This document shows, in pieces, positions 34,026-43,719 of a DNA stretch of 64,000 bases. Location of the stretch: contig WRMF01000004.1 in assembly GCA_009777245.1 (NCBI GenBank), positions 1 through 64,000 of the forward strand. The letters are read 5' to 3'. The stretch is from Betaproteobacteria bacterium (GTDB lineage Bacteria; Pseudomonadota; Gammaproteobacteria; Burkholderiales; Rhodocyclaceae). A program made the position numbers and the translations under genes. How positions within the stretch are numbered: position 1 is the first letter of the stretch; each line of letters opens with the position of its first letter. The notes below the pieces were generated by a model that saw only the letters and a program-made list of their open reading frames with translations, was not told the origin of the DNA and made no database searches.

Positions 34026-34511
34026 ATGAATTCAAAACCGCCTTCCTTCCGCTTTCTGCTCTCGCATCCCGCCCATTTTTTCGCCTTGGGCTGTGGCAGC
34101 GGTCTTTCCCGATGGATGCCGGGAACAGCAGGCTCGCTCTTCGCGTGGGCTGCCTTTGTGTTGTTTTTTCCGCTGTTCTCTCCGCAGGTTTTTTTGCTAT
34201 TTCTTGCCGTCGCCTTTTTTCTCGGAATTTACGCAATCCACAAAACCGGCCTTGCCCTTGGCGAGCCGGATCACGGCAGCATCGTCTGGGATGAGATCGT
34301 GCCGTTCTGGGCTGTGCTGTTCCTGACCCCGGCAGATTTTTTCTGGCAACTTGCCGCATTTTCGCTCTTTCGTTTCTTCGACATTGTTAAACTACAGCCT
34401 GCCCGCTGGTTCGACGAGCGGATGAAAAACGGGTTCGGCGTCATGCTTGACGATGTTGTCGCCGCCCTCTACACCTTGTTTGTTTTGGCGATTATCCAAT
34501 GGCTCGTATAA
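34026..34511 (+). CDS. pgpA: Phosphatidylglycerophosphatase A
   Basis: Dephosphorylates phosphatidylglycerophosphate to phosphatidylglycerol at the inner membrane. From MNSKPPSFRFLLSHPAHF the protein has 161 aa with family motifs FALGCGSGLSRWMPGTAGSL, EPDHGSIVWDEIVPFW and FRFFDIVKLQPARWFD, plus several hydrophobic helices. Earlier in-frame ATGs at 33987 and 34017 exist. The first directly abuts the hairpin repeat, and family proteins start near the residue chosen here. Its 3' end overlaps pncC by 13 nt. Confidence 0.92.
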   Translation: MNSKPPSFRFLLSHPAHFFALGCGSGLSRWMPGTAGSLFAWAAFVLFFPLFSPQVFLLFLAVAFFLGIYAIHKTGLALGEPDHGSIVWDEIVPFWAVLFLTPADFFWQLAAFSLFRFFDIVKLQPARWFDERMKNGFGVMLDDVVAALYTLFVLAIIQWLV

Positions 34512-35101
34512 CCGAATCCATGCTTATCAGTCTGGCGGGACAAGTCGGCGCGGCCTTGCTTCGGCATAAACAAACCATTGCCGTGGCGGAATCCTGCACC
34601 GGCGGCTACGCCGTGCAGATACTGACCGCTCTCCCCGGCGCTTCCGCATGGTTTGATCGCGGCTTTGTCACATACTCCAATCTTGCCAAACAGGAAATCT
34701 TGCATGTGCCTGAGCGCATTCTAGCCGTCTATGGCGCGGTCTCCCCGGAAACCGCGCTTGCCATGGCAACCGGCGCGCTCAATGAAAGCCGCGCGGAATG
34801 CGCCTTTGCCATTACCGGAATCGCAGGCCCGGATGGCGGCACGACAGAAAAGCCAGTCGGCACAGTCGCCTTTGCCTGGGTCTGGCGCGACGGGAGACAT
34901 TACGCCCAAACCGTCCATTTCTCCGGCGATCGCAATTCCATCCGCCGCCAGGCGGTGGCCTATGCGCTAGAGTTCATGATTATTTCTTTTGAATATGCTT
35001 CGAGCGCAATCCCCGCCATTCATGACGAGGCGGGCGAGACTTGCGGCGAAGCGCAGTTTACAATCACCGCAGGCAGTAACATGCCGCTCCCCGAAACCTG
35101 A
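34499..35101 (+). CDS. pncC: CinA-family nicotinamide-nucleotide amidase PncC
   Basis: Deamidates NMN to NaMN in pyridine-nucleotide salvage. The 200-aa protein has the core motifs AVAESCTGGYAVQILTALPGASAWF, RGFVTYSNLAKQEIL, GAVSPETALAMATGAL and AFAITGIAGPDGGTTEKPVGTV. It is about 35 residues longer than typical PncC. The C-terminal extension after ALEFMIIS looks unstructured and runs to within 10 nt of sucA, so it may simply be a lost stop codon. It overlaps pgpA, giving a pgpA-pncC unit common in proteobacteria. Confidence 0.9.
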   Translation: MARITESMLISLAGQVGAALLRHKQTIAVAESCTGGYAVQILTALPGASAWFDRGFVTYSNLAKQEILHVPERILAVYGAVSPETALAMATGALNESRAECAFAITGIAGPDGGTTEKPVGTVAFAWVWRDGRHYAQTVHFSGDRNSIRRQAVAYALEFMIISFEYASSAIPAIHDEAGETCGEAQFTITAGSNMPLPET

Positions 35102-35111
35102 TTTCAAAATC

Positions 35112-37943
35112 ATGATTACGCGACAAAAAACCTCGATTTTCTTCGGCGGCAACGCGCCGTTCGTGGAGTCGCTCTACGAAAGCTATCTGGATGATCCCGC
35201 AGAGGTGCCGGATGAGTGGCGAGCATACTTCGACAATCTGGCGCGTCAGCCCGGATTCATAGCCAGAGACGTGCCGCATTCGCCAATCATAGCGGCGTTT
35301 CAGGCGCGTCGGGGCGGTTTACGGCAGGGAGCGGAGGCAGGCCATGATGACGGCAAACAAGCCGCCGTCCTGCGACTGATCGAAGCCTATCGCCGTCTCG
35401 GCCATCGCCGCGCCGACCTTGACCCCTTGCAACTGAAGGAGCGCCAGCGCATTCCAGAACTGGAGCCATCGTATTACGGACTGACAGACGCCGACCTGAA
35501 CCGCGTTTTGAGTAACCCCTGCCTGAAGGCAGGGGATTCCTCGACACAGACCTCAGAGGCTCCACTGGCCACAATTATTGAGGCGATGAAGGAAATCTAT
35601 TGCCGCTCCATCGGCGTCGAGTACATGTATCTTGCCGAAATTCGGGAAAAACTCTGGATTCAGGAGAGACTGGAGCCGACAAATGGGCGCGGCAAATTCA
35701 GCGCGGAGGAAAAAATCCGTCTTCTGGAGCGCGTAACCGCCGCCGAAACGTTGGAGCGATACCTGCACAGCAAGTACGTGGGGCAAAAACGTTTTTCCCT
35801 TGAAGGCGGCGAAGCGTTGATTGCCGCGATGGATGAACTCTTGCGGCGGGCGGGCGGACATGGCGCGCGCGAGATTGTGATCGGCATGGCGCATCGGGGG
35901 CGACTGAATGTCCTCGTAAACATTCTGGGCAAGCCGCCTTCCATGTTGTTTGCCGAGTTCGAGGGCAGGAAGGCTTCCGATCTCTCCGACGGCGATGTCA
36001 AATATCATCTCGGCTATTCGTCCAATGTGGGCGCGCCTGGCGAACCGATACATCTGGCGCTGGCCTTCAATCCTTCGCATCTGGAAATCATCAACCCTGT
36101 GGTGGAAGGCTCGGTGTATGCAAGGCAGCTGCGCTATGGCGAAGACGGCAGCAAGCGGATCATCCCGGTGTTGATTCATGGCGACGCCGCAGTCGCCGGA
36201 CAGGGCGTCAATCAGGAAACCCTGAATTTTGCAGGGACGCGAGGCTACGGCACTGGCGGAACCATTCACATCATCGTAAACAACCAGATTGGATTTACGA
36301 CATCCGATCCGCGCGACTATCGTTCAGGCTACTACTGCACGGAAATTTTCAAGATGGTCGAAGCGCCGATTTTCCACGTCAATGGCGACGACGTGGAAGC
36401 GGTGGCGTTTGTCGTCCAACTCGCGGTTGATTATCGGCATGAATTCGGCAAGGATGTGGTGATTGACATTTACTGCTACCGCAAATTAGGACACAATGAG
36501 CAGGACGAGCCGATGGTCACTCAACCCCTGATGTACCGAAAAATCCAACAGCATCCCGGAACCCGCGCGATCTACGCCGACAAGTTGACGAGTGAAGGGA
36601 CTTTGGAGCCGCGAATGCCGGATGAGATGATTCTGAAATACCGGGAACATCTGGACAAAGGCGAGCTGCTTTATAACCCTGCGCTCTCCGGCTATAAGCG
36701 CCAGACCGACTACTGGAAAAACCACGCCGGACAAAAATATGTCGAAACATGTGACACCCGCGTGCCGCAAAAGGAATTGGAGCGGCTATCCCTGCGCCTT
36801 GTCGCCATGCCGGAAGATTTTACCCTGCATAGCCGGGTGCAAAAAATCATCGAAGACCGGCGGCTGATGGGGTTGGGCGAAATTCCCGTGGATTGGGGCA
36901 TGGCGGAAAATCTGGCTTATGCGACGCTGCTTGCCGAAGGATACGGGGTCAGGATTTCCGGCGAGGACGTAGGGCGCGGCACTTTCTTCCACCGTCATGC
37001 GGCCATCCATGACCAGAACCGGCAGGTTTGGTCGGAAGGAGTCCATTATCCGCTGGCGCATCTTCAGGAAAAACAGGGGCGTTTCCAATGCCATAACTCC
37101 GTGCTCTCCGAGGAAGGCGTGCTGGCTTTTGAGTACGGGTACGCCACAACCGAACCCAATGATCTCGTCATTTGGGAAGCGCAGTTTGGCGATTTTGCCA
37201 ATGGGGCGCAGGTTGTCATTGACCAGTTCATTACTTCCGGCGAAGCCAAATGGGGGCGTAGCTGCGGCCTGACCATGCTCCTGCCGCACGGTTACGAAGG
37301 CCAGGGGCCGGAGCATTCTTCCGCCCGACTGGAACGTTACATGCAACTTTGCGCCACCATGAACATGGAAGTCTGTGTGCCTACCACTCCGGCGCAGATT
37401 TTTCATCTCCTGCGCCGCCAGATGTTGAGAAAGCAGAGAAAGCCCTTGATTGTGTTCTCGCCCAAGTCATTGCTGCGCCGCAAGGAAGCCGTATCCGACA
37501 TGGAGCTACTGGCGCGCGATACCTTCCATCGCGTCATCGGCGAGGTTGATTCGCTTGATGCCGAACAGGTAACGCGCATCCTGCTTTGTTCCGGCAAGGT
37601 ATATTATGATTTGCTTGCCGCTCGCAGGGAGCGCGGCATTCGTCATATCGCCATCGCGCGCATCGAGCAGCTTTATCCTTTTCCTGGAATATCATTTGCC
37701 GCCGAGTTGGCGAAGTATCCGCAAGCGGTCGAAATTGTCTGGTGTCAGGAAGAGCCGCGCAATCAGGGCGCGTGGTACTGGTTCTCATCACGGCAACACC
37801 TGGCGCGCTTTGCGGGAGAAAAGCAAAAATTGCTGCTGGTGTCCCGCCCTGCGGCGGCGTCGCCCGCCGTAGGCTATCTGGCCAAACATAACGCCCAGTT
37901 GAAGGATCTGATCGAATCCGCGCTGGGCAGAATAGATTACTGA
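35112..37943 (+). CDS. sucA: 2-oxoglutarate dehydrogenase E1 component, with an in-frame repeat insertion
   Basis: The thiamine-diphosphate E1 of the TCA-cycle complex, 943 aa from the ATG at 35112 (frame open to 34989). The N-terminal [84 protein letters not shown] and [16 protein letters not shown] blocks are intact. Oddly, residues 133-146 ([14 protein letters not shown]) are encoded exactly by a 42-bp dispersed hairpin repeat. They fall in the linker before the catalytic region, where E. coli SucA has a shorter segment. The rest of the enzyme shows no decay, so it is probably functional. sucB follows after 14 nt. Confidence 0.95.
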   Translation: MITRQKTSIFFGGNAPFVESLYESYLDDPAEVPDEWRAYFDNLARQPGFIARDVPHSPIIAAFQARRGGLRQGAEAGHDDGKQAAVLRLIEAYRRLGHRRADLDPLQLKERQRIPELEPSYYGLTDADLNRVLSNPCLKAGDSSTQTSEAPLATIIEAMKEIYCRSIGVEYMYLAEIREKLWIQERLEPTNGRGKFSAEEKIRLLERVTAAETLERYLHSKYVGQKRFSLEGGEALIAAMDELLRRAGGHGAREIVIGMAHRGRLNVLVNILGKPPSMLFAEFEGRKASDLSDGDVKYHLGYSSNVGAPGEPIHLALAFNPSHLEIINPVVEGSVYARQLRYGEDGSKRIIPVLIHGDAAVAGQGVNQETLNFAGTRGYGTGGTIHIIVNNQIGFTTSDPRDYRSGYYCTEIFKMVEAPIFHVNGDDVEAVAFVVQLAVDYRHEFGKDVVIDIYCYRKLGHNEQDEPMVTQPLMYRKIQQHPGTRAIYADKLTSEGTLEPRMPDEMILKYREHLDKGELLYNPALSGYKRQTDYWKNHAGQKYVETCDTRVPQKELERLSLRLVAMPEDFTLHSRVQKIIEDRRLMGLGEIPVDWGMAENLAYATLLAEGYGVRISGEDVGRGTFFHRHAAIHDQNRQVWSEGVHYPLAHLQEKQGRFQCHNSVLSEEGVLAFEYGYATTEPNDLVIWEAQFGDFANGAQVVIDQFITSGEAKWGRSCGLTMLLPHGYEGQGPEHSSARLERYMQLCATMNMEVCVPTTPAQIFHLLRRQMLRKQRKPLIVFSPKSLLRRKEAVSDMELLARDTFHRVIGEVDSLDAEQVTRILLCSGKVYYDLLAARRERGIRHIAIARIEQLYPFPGISFAAELAKYPQAVEIVWCQEEPRNQGAWYWFSSRQHLARFAGEKQKLLLVSRPAAASPAVGYLAKHNAQLKDLIESALGRIDY
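35508..35549. repeat. 42-bp hairpin repeat lying in frame inside sucA
   Basis: On the minus strand it begins CTGTGTCGAGG and ends TTACTCAA, with a perfect 8-bp stem CCCCTGCC/GGCAGGGG and loop TTCA. It matches the element upstream of pgpA at 37 of 42 positions in inverse orientation. It starts on codon position 1 and spans exactly 14 codons with no stop. Confidence 0.8.
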
Positions 37944-37957
37944 TTTTGGAGTTAGTC

Positions 37958-39160
37958 ATGAAAGTTGAAATCACAGTTCCGCAATTCTCCGAGTCCGTCT
38001 CGGAAGGCACTCTGGGAGCTTGGAAAAAACAGGCAGGCGAGCTGGTAGCCCGCGACGAAATTGTCGTTGATATTGAGACGGACAAGGTAGTGCTGGAAGT
38101 CCCCGCCAGCGAAGCCGGTGTCATGATGGAAATCCTGAAAGGCGAAGGCGAGACCGTGGTTTCCGGCGAGGTGATCGCGTATATTGATACCAGGGCTGCC
38201 GGTAAAAAGGCCACCGCGCCGCTGCCCGCCGCGCCGTCTGCCGTTGCCGCAGCTTCGTCTGCCTCCGTGCCTGCAATGCCGGAAAGGATAGTTGCCGCGT
38301 CTCCTGCCGCGCAAAAGATTCTGGAGGAGAAGGGTATTGCCGCGGAGGAAGTCGTCGGAACCGGGAGGGGAGGCAGGATTACCAAGGAGGATGCGCTGAA
38401 AGCCGGTCATGCGGTCGGTCACGCTTTGGGGGTGGAAATGCCGGTCGCCGTCTCAGATAACCGCATTGAGCAACGTGTGCCGATGAGCCGCCTGCGCGCC
38501 CGCATTGCCGAGCGTCTTGTCCAGTCCAGGAACGAGAACGCCATTTTGACCACCTTCAACGAGGTCAACATGGCTGCCGTCATTGCTATGCGACAGCAAT
38601 ACGGCGAGAAATTTGAAAAAGTCCACGGCGTTCGCCTTGGCTTCATGGGCTTTTTCGTCAAGGCTGTTTGCGCCGCGTTGGAGCGTTTTCCGATTCTGAA
38701 CGCTTCCGTGGATGGAGGCGACATCGTGTATCACGGCTACATGGACATCGGCATTGCGGTGGGCAGCTCGCGCGGTCTGGTTGTGCCCATTTTGCGGGAT
38801 GCCAATATGCTTTCCATTGCGGATATTGAACGACAAGTCGCGGAGTTAGGCGTCAAGGCAAGGGACGGCAAATTGTCGGTGGAAGAACTGACGGGCGGGA
38901 CTTTCTCCATTTCCAACGGCGGCATATTCGGCTCCATGCTCTCCACGCCCATCATCAACCCGCCCCAATCGGCCATTTTGGGGATTCACGCGACCAAGGA
39001 TCGTCCGGTGGTCGAGGACGGCCAGATCGTGATCCGCCCGATGAACTACCTTGCCCTATCCTATGATCATCGCATTATTGACGGGCGCGAGGCGGTGCTG
39101 GGTCTGGTCGCAATCAAGGAAACAATGGAAGACCCGGCAAGGCTGATATTGGATATTTGA
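37958..39160 (+). CDS. sucB: Dihydrolipoyllysine-residue succinyltransferase (E2 of OGDH)
   Basis: A 400-aa E2 core protein. Lipoyl domain 1-77 with lipoyl lysine K43 in [10 protein letters not shown]; an Ala/Pro linker; peripheral-subunit-binding domain about 110-150 ([31 protein letters not shown]); acyltransferase domain with the catalytic [11 protein letters not shown] near the C-terminus. A GGAG site precedes the ATG at 37958; the frame's earlier ATG at 37946 would add only MELV. It is coupled with sucA. The third component gene (lpd) is not adjacent, as it often is in this class. Confidence 0.95.
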   Translation: MKVEITVPQFSESVSEGTLGAWKKQAGELVARDEIVVDIETDKVVLEVPASEAGVMMEILKGEGETVVSGEVIAYIDTRAAGKKATAPLPAAPSAVAAASSASVPAMPERIVAASPAAQKILEEKGIAAEEVVGTGRGGRITKEDALKAGHAVGHALGVEMPVAVSDNRIEQRVPMSRLRARIAERLVQSRNENAILTTFNEVNMAAVIAMRQQYGEKFEKVHGVRLGFMGFFVKAVCAALERFPILNASVDGGDIVYHGYMDIGIAVGSSRGLVVPILRDANMLSIADIERQVAELGVKARDGKLSVEELTGGTFSISNGGIFGSMLSTPIINPPQSAILGIHATKDRPVVEDGQIVIRPMNYLALSYDHRIIDGREAVLGLVAIKETMEDPARLILDI

Positions 39161-39198
39161 CAGCGGAAGGCGCTATAACCCCGGCTTCGCCTCTGTAA

Positions 39199-39218
39199 GG
39201 GTTAAAAATTTTTAACCC
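39199..39218. repeat. 20-bp perfect palindrome after sucB
   Basis: Arms GGGTTAAAAA and TTTTTAACCC, flanked by GTAA and CCTAC. Third copy of the palindrome also seen at 30,385 and 33,843. It could end the pgpA-sucB transcript, but the T-run lies inside the stem, so it is not a classical terminator. Confidence 0.65.
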
Positions 39219-39248
39219 CTACGCAGCAGAAGTCAATCCCTACACCGC

Positions 39249-39331
39249 TATAGTGCTTTCCGCAAATAACAAGGCGGTCGGGAATTGCGCTTTACTCCCT
39301 GACCGTTTCGTTATTTGCAGAAAGCACTATA
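39249..39331. repeat. 83-bp MITE-like inverted repeat (best copy of a dispersed family)
   Basis: The terminal arms are 22 nt with one mismatch: TATAGTGCTTTCCGCAAATA on the left and TATTTGCAGAAAGCACTATA on the right. The inner part (GGTCGGGA ... TCCCTGACC) also pairs, so the whole can fold into one long hairpin. A half copy (TTTACGGAAAGCGCTATA) follows immediately. Fragments recur near 7,263, 33,799, 46,382, 49,662, 49,964 and 63,086. Confidence 0.7.
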
Positions 39332-39404
39332 TTTACGGAAAGCGCTATATACCTTTGGCTTGAAGCCGGGATTCCATTTCATCCGCCTACGTAGGGTAAC
39401 GCAA

Positions 39405-41642
39405 TCAGGCAAACGTAAGGCGAGTGGCGGGCGGGGCGGGGCAGTCGAGGCTTTGGGCAAAGGCACGGAGCAGTTCGTTCTCCACCGGGGTTATCTTGCC
39501 GTCATGTTGAACGGCAACCGCGCAGGCATCCAGCAGTTTCTTCCGGTACATAGGCACGGCAAGGGCAAGGTGTGACAACGCCTCGGAAATCTTGTTCAGG
39601 GAAAGCTCATTCTTCGCTGGTAAAGGATGCTTTGTGCTGGCGGGAGAACAGGCTATTGCCGCTTGATAGGCTGCCTCGGCTTCGTCTGCATCCGCATGTC
39701 CAGAGTATGCGAGGAGCGCGAGCAGGTCGGAAACATCCTTGTCCAACTGTTCCAGACGCAATTCGCTGCGTTTTACCTGTCGCTCCGATGGAGACAGCAA
39801 AGCGCCGCGCAACAGGCTATAAAGGGCAAATTCCGTGGGGCTGACCCGCCCGTCGGCGCTGATAAGGTCTTTTGCCAGAACGAGTAGTTGTTGCCGTTCG
39901 TTTATCAAAGCCTCGCGTATGGCGGGCATGGCGCGCAGTTCTTGCCGTTCGCTCTCCAGAGCTTCGCGCAGGGTGGGCAGGATGAGATCAAGCCAGACGA
40001 GGCGATAATGCGCCCCGTGTTCCGGCTGTGTGGCAAGCCATTGGTAAAGTTCCCGGGCGGTGGGGAGCGAGTAGAACGGAATCAGTTTTTCCTGCCGCGA
40101 CCGAATATCCGGTTGTCTGGCAAGGAGCAATCCGGCGAGAATGCCGGTTGCGCCTATGAAGGTACGTGTTTGTTCCCGCAAGGTTTCAGGCAGACTGGCC
40201 AGCAGGTTTTGCGCTTGGGTGAGGCTTTCGGGAGATATTTCTTCCGGCAATCTGGCGGATTCTGCTGCGGCTGCGGCGATTTCTTCTGACAAGCCGTTGT
40301 CCATCAAGGCAGAGATGGCAGGATGCTTAAAGGTTTCTTTTTCTCCTTTTGGCAGCGCGGTAAGATCTGGCAATGCCCATTTACCGCCAAGGCGGACAAT
40401 GCGTTCGGATAGTGGCGGATGAGTTGCGAACAGGGAAGCCATAGCGGATGTGTCGCTCGCGCCAAAAAAGAGATGGCTGGCAGCTATTGCCTGCGGATGC
40501 TTTATCTCGGAACCCAGGATATGCAATTTTGTGAGCGCCGAAATTAAACCATCTGGATTGCGGGTGAATTGCACGGCGGAAGCATCGGCCAGATATTCGC
40601 GCTCGCGGGAAATGGTTGCCTGAATCAAACGTCCGAAGAACAAGCCTACAGAGCCGATAACAAGTAATATGAATCCATGCAGGATAATGGGACTGGGCTT
40701 TGCTCTCTCTTGTCTCTCTCGCCGCTCCTTGGCATCAAGAGCTTTCAATATCTCCATGACTTTATCTTTTAATTCGGGATTCTTCCGCATGATGAATATC
40801 CAGCCTTCGCGGGAGATTTTTTTCTGTTGCTGTGACATAATCGGCTTCATAAAATTACGACCAAGGAGCGTGATAGCGTAAATGCCGTGCAGAATGCCGA
40901 TCAGTTTCAGATTGAGGCGGCTATCGCCATTCACGATATGACCGACTTCATGTGCGACAACGCCTTGCAGTTCATCGCGGTTCATGGTTGCTAGAAGACT
41001 TTGGGTTACGCCAATTACGCTGTCTTCTATAGTCAACCCGGCGGCAAAGGCATTCAGGCCGATTTCTTCGGCAAGCACGAAAGCTACCGGCGCGGGGATG
41101 CCTGCGGCAATGGACATTTCATCAATTACATTGAGCAAACGCCTTTCTGCCGGGTCATTCGTTGCCCGAGCAATCACTCGCCCGCCCAGTTGCTCCGCAA
41201 TCATCCTGCCGCCGCGACGGGAGATTTCCCGTATCTTGTGCAGGGAAGTCAATGCAATGAAGCCGCCCACGATCAGGATAGTCCAGAGAAATCGCTCGCC
41301 ATCCAAAAGCGAAGCACGAGGTATACCCTTTGCATCAACTACTGGAAAGTTCAAAGCATAGAACAGGAGCGCAAATAAGATGGTCGCAAGTAACCCCGGT
41401 ATGCATACTATGACAAACCCTAATTTGCTGATCTTCCATTGCTCGTACATCTTGTACACCAATAATCCGAATGGCAAGAGTATGAAAGTTTGACCAAATA
41501 TCATTAAACCATCTAATGGAAGGCGCAGTAATACCGGCAACACATAAAACACAGCGATCACACCCATAACCGCCAAAACAAACCAAAACACCAGCCAGCG
41601 GGTTTTCTTCCGTGCTTGTTCCTGAGCTTTGAAAAAGTCCAT
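39405..41642 (-). CDS. M48 (HtpX-like) membrane metalloprotease with C-terminal TerB-like region
   Basis: A 745-aa protein. Two to four N-terminal membrane helices (about 15-40, 45-62, 73-96, 118-135), then an M48 domain with zinc motif HEVGH at 231-235 in a GVVAHEVGHIVNGDSRLN context. Further hydrophobic segments and the third-ligand region EREYLADASAVQFTRNPDGL follow. A long helical C-terminus (about 590-745) has the acidic SADGRVSPTEFALYSLLRG and HDGKITPVENELLRAF repeats of TerB-like domains. It probably degrades or surveils membrane proteins. A degraded piece of a paralogue's 3' end lies immediately upstream. lemA, a common partner, is absent here. Confidence 0.85.
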   Translation of the reverse strand: MDFFKAQEQARKKTRWLVFWFVLAVMGVIAVFYVLPVLLRLPLDGLMIFGQTFILLPFGLLVYKMYEQWKISKLGFVIVCIPGLLATILFALLFYALNFPVVDAKGIPRASLLDGERFLWTILIVGGFIALTSLHKIREISRRGGRMIAEQLGGRVIARATNDPAERRLLNVIDEMSIAAGIPAPVAFVLAEEIGLNAFAAGLTIEDSVIGVTQSLLATMNRDELQGVVAHEVGHIVNGDSRLNLKLIGILHGIYAITLLGRNFMKPIMSQQQKKISREGWIFIMRKNPELKDKVMEILKALDAKERRERQERAKPSPIILHGFILLVIGSVGLFFGRLIQATISREREYLADASAVQFTRNPDGLISALTKLHILGSEIKHPQAIAASHLFFGASDTSAMASLFATHPPLSERIVRLGGKWALPDLTALPKGEKETFKHPAISALMDNGLSEEIAAAAAESARLPEEISPESLTQAQNLLASLPETLREQTRTFIGATGILAGLLLARQPDIRSRQEKLIPFYSLPTARELYQWLATQPEHGAHYRLVWLDLILPTLREALESERQELRAMPAIREALINERQQLLVLAKDLISADGRVSPTEFALYSLLRGALLSPSERQVKRSELRLEQLDKDVSDLLALLAYSGHADADEAEAAYQAAIACSPASTKHPLPAKNELSLNKISEALSHLALAVPMYRKKLLDACAVAVQHDGKITPVENELLRAFAQSLDCPAPPATRLTFA

Positions 41643-41663
41643 GTCGTCTTATTTCGGTTTTAA

Positions 41664-41714
41664 TCAGGCCAGCGGCGTGGGGCAGTCGAGGCTTTGTGCA
41701 AAAGAAGGCAGGGA
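41664..41714 (-). pseudogene. Remnant of a second M48/TerB gene 3' end
   Basis: On the minus strand this reads FAQSLDCPTPLA and then a stop. The intact protease ends FAQSLDCPAPPATRLTFA. The DNA GGGGCAGTCGAGGCTTTG is shared with the true gene end at about 39,440. Upstream of it the similarity is lost. It points to a former tandem copy deleted between yidC and the surviving protease gene. Confidence 0.6.
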
Positions 41715-41789
41715 TGCCCGCATAACCCGCACCGACCGCAGCGCCTTTGCGCCCAAGCCGGATTTAAGCGGGGCAATAACCGCCCGCCC

Positions 41790-43499
41790 TCACATTTTCT
41801 TGTCATTAGCCGCCTGTTTGACCTTGTTCGCCGGATCAAGCGCCCGGTTGATATGCCATTGCTGCGCGATTGAGATCAGGTTGTTTACCACCCAGTAAAG
41901 CACCAATCCGGCCGGGAAGAAAAAGAACATGACCCCGAACACCAACGGCATGATAAGCATCATCTTGGCCTGGATCGGATCGGGCGGAGTCGGGTTCAGG
42001 CGAATCTGCACGAACATCGAGATCATCATTACGACCGGCAAAATGTAATACGGGTCGGTCACGGACAAATCATCAATCCAGAGCATCCACGGCGCACCGC
42101 GCATTTCCACGGCGCTCAACAGCACCCAATAGAGCGCAATGAAAACCGGAATCTGCACCAGAATCGGCAAACAACCGCCCAGAGGATTGACCTTTTCCGT
42201 CTGCCAGAGCTTCATCATTTCCTGATTCAGCTTTGCCTTGTCATCGGCATAACGCTCCTTCAACTGGGTCAAGCGTGGGGTAAGCGCCCGCATTTTCGCC
42301 ATGGAGCGGTAGGAAGCGGCGGAGAGCGGATAGAAAAGCAGCTTGATCAGCACGGTCAGCACGACGATTGACCAGCCCCAATTACCCGTCAGCTTGTTGA
42401 TGAATTCCAGCGCCCAGAAAATAGGCGCGGCTATGATGTGCAGCCAGCCGTAATCCACGACCAGATCAAGCCCCGGCGCTACCGCTTTCAACGCGGATTG
42501 TTCCTGCGGCCCGGCAAAGAGAGGAACGCTGATCCTGCCCGTTTGCCCGCTCGCTATACGATCAACCGGCAAAATTATTCCGGCGGTAAACAAATCCTGC
42601 CCGTCTTTTGTCTCTCCGAGCTTACGCATGAAAAATTCGCGCAATGTATTGTCTTCAGGCGCCCAGGCCGCGACAAAATGATGCTGCACCATCGCCAGCC
42701 AGCCGTCGCTCGCCTGTTTTGCGAACTTTGCCTTGCCCTCGGCAATATCGGCAAAGGGCGCTTTCTGGTACTTACCTGCCTCGGTATATACCGCCGCGCC
42801 GGTGAAAGTGACAATAAAGAAAGACTGACCGCCCGGATTTGCGCCGTCGCGCTGCAACTGAAAATAGGCGTCCGGCGCGAGCGGCGCGTCACTGCCGTTT
42901 TCGATTTCCCAGCTTACATCAATCAGGTATGAGCCGCGACGAAAGGTATAAACCTTGGTTGCGCGAATTCCGTCCGTCTCGGGCGCGACAAGGCGAATTT
43001 CCAGCGTATCCATTCCATCCGCCAGATCGCGAGGGCCGGGCAAGGGGACAAGCATGGTCTTGTGATTGGGCAATCTTGCGCCATCGCCGCCAATAAGGCC
43101 GCTCTGCGCCCTGTAGGAATGGGCGTCGGAAAAGAGCACAAACGGCTCAGGGTCTTTGCTGCTTACCTGATAATTATTGAGGCCAAGCCAGACCAGATCG
43201 CCGCCCAAAGTGGAAATTTCGGCGCGGACAAGGTCGGTCGACACAAAGATGCTTTCCGCCGGAATATCCTCGGATGAATCGGATGTCAACTCATCCGGCT
43301 CTTGCCTTGCGCTTCGTAAATTGCTCTCCGCCCTCGGAATCAATGCCTCATCCGCGCCTTGTCGCGCCGTGACCGCGCCATCGGCGGAAATCGCGGAATC
43401 AGCGGCAGACGGCGGGCGTTGCGCGATCATCCAGGCATCCCAGAGCATGTACAGGGACAACAAAAAGACACCAAGCAACATTAAACGACGTGTATCCAT
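41790..43499 (-). CDS. yidC: Membrane protein insertase YidC
   Basis: A 569-aa YidC. N-terminal helix (MDTRRLMLLGVFLLSLYMLWDAW), a large periplasmic beta-sandwich domain (about 60-350), then the conserved insertase core: GNWGWSIVVLTVLIKLLFYPL, MRALTPRLTQLKERYADDKAKLNQEMM, NPLGGCLPILVQIPVFIALY, and a final helix VLYWVVNNLISIAQQW. It inserts and folds inner-membrane proteins with or without SecYEG. The frame is open to 43556, but homology begins at the ATG at 43499. It overlaps or abuts yidD in the rpmH-rnpA-yidD-yidC operon. mnmE, the usual next gene, is not downstream. Confidence 0.96.
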   Translation of the reverse strand: MDTRRLMLLGVFLLSLYMLWDAWMIAQRPPSAADSAISADGAVTARQGADEALIPRAESNLRSARQEPDELTSDSSEDIPAESIFVSTDLVRAEISTLGGDLVWLGLNNYQVSSKDPEPFVLFSDAHSYRAQSGLIGGDGARLPNHKTMLVPLPGPRDLADGMDTLEIRLVAPETDGIRATKVYTFRRGSYLIDVSWEIENGSDAPLAPDAYFQLQRDGANPGGQSFFIVTFTGAAVYTEAGKYQKAPFADIAEGKAKFAKQASDGWLAMVQHHFVAAWAPEDNTLREFFMRKLGETKDGQDLFTAGIILPVDRIASGQTGRISVPLFAGPQEQSALKAVAPGLDLVVDYGWLHIIAAPIFWALEFINKLTGNWGWSIVVLTVLIKLLFYPLSAASYRSMAKMRALTPRLTQLKERYADDKAKLNQEMMKLWQTEKVNPLGGCLPILVQIPVFIALYWVLLSAVEMRGAPWMLWIDDLSVTDPYYILPVVMMISMFVQIRLNPTPPDPIQAKMMLIMPLVFGVMFFFFPAGLVLYWVVNNLISIAQQWHINRALDPANKVKQAANDKKM

Positions 43500-43506
43500 A
43501 TAACCT

Positions 43507-43719
43507 TCATCCAACCGGATCGTAACCGCCCCTGTTCCACGGGTGGCAGCGGCCAAGACGGCAAAGCGCGAGCTTCAAGCCTTGATAAGCGCCGTATTTT
43601 CGCACCGCGTCGCGCGCATACTCGGAGCAACTCGGATAAAAACGGCAATTACGCCCCAAAAGAGGGCTGATGGCGACGCGGTAAACGCGCAATCCCAGGA
43701 GAATCAGCCGCGACATCAT
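43507..43719 (-). CDS. yidD: Membrane protein insertion efficiency factor YidD
   Basis: A 70-aa small amphipathic protein with the family core YRVAISPLLGRNCRFYPSCSEYA and the C-terminal LCRLGRCHPWNRGGYDPV. Three conserved cysteines are present. The start is taken at the first of two adjacent ATGs, which overlaps the rnpA stop by 4 nt. The open frame upstream lies inside rnpA. It assists YidC/Sec-dependent insertion at the inner membrane. Confidence 0.95.
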   Translation of the reverse strand: MMSRLILLGLRVYRVAISPLLGRNCRFYPSCSEYARDAVRKYGAYQGLKLALCRLGRCHPWNRGGYDPVG

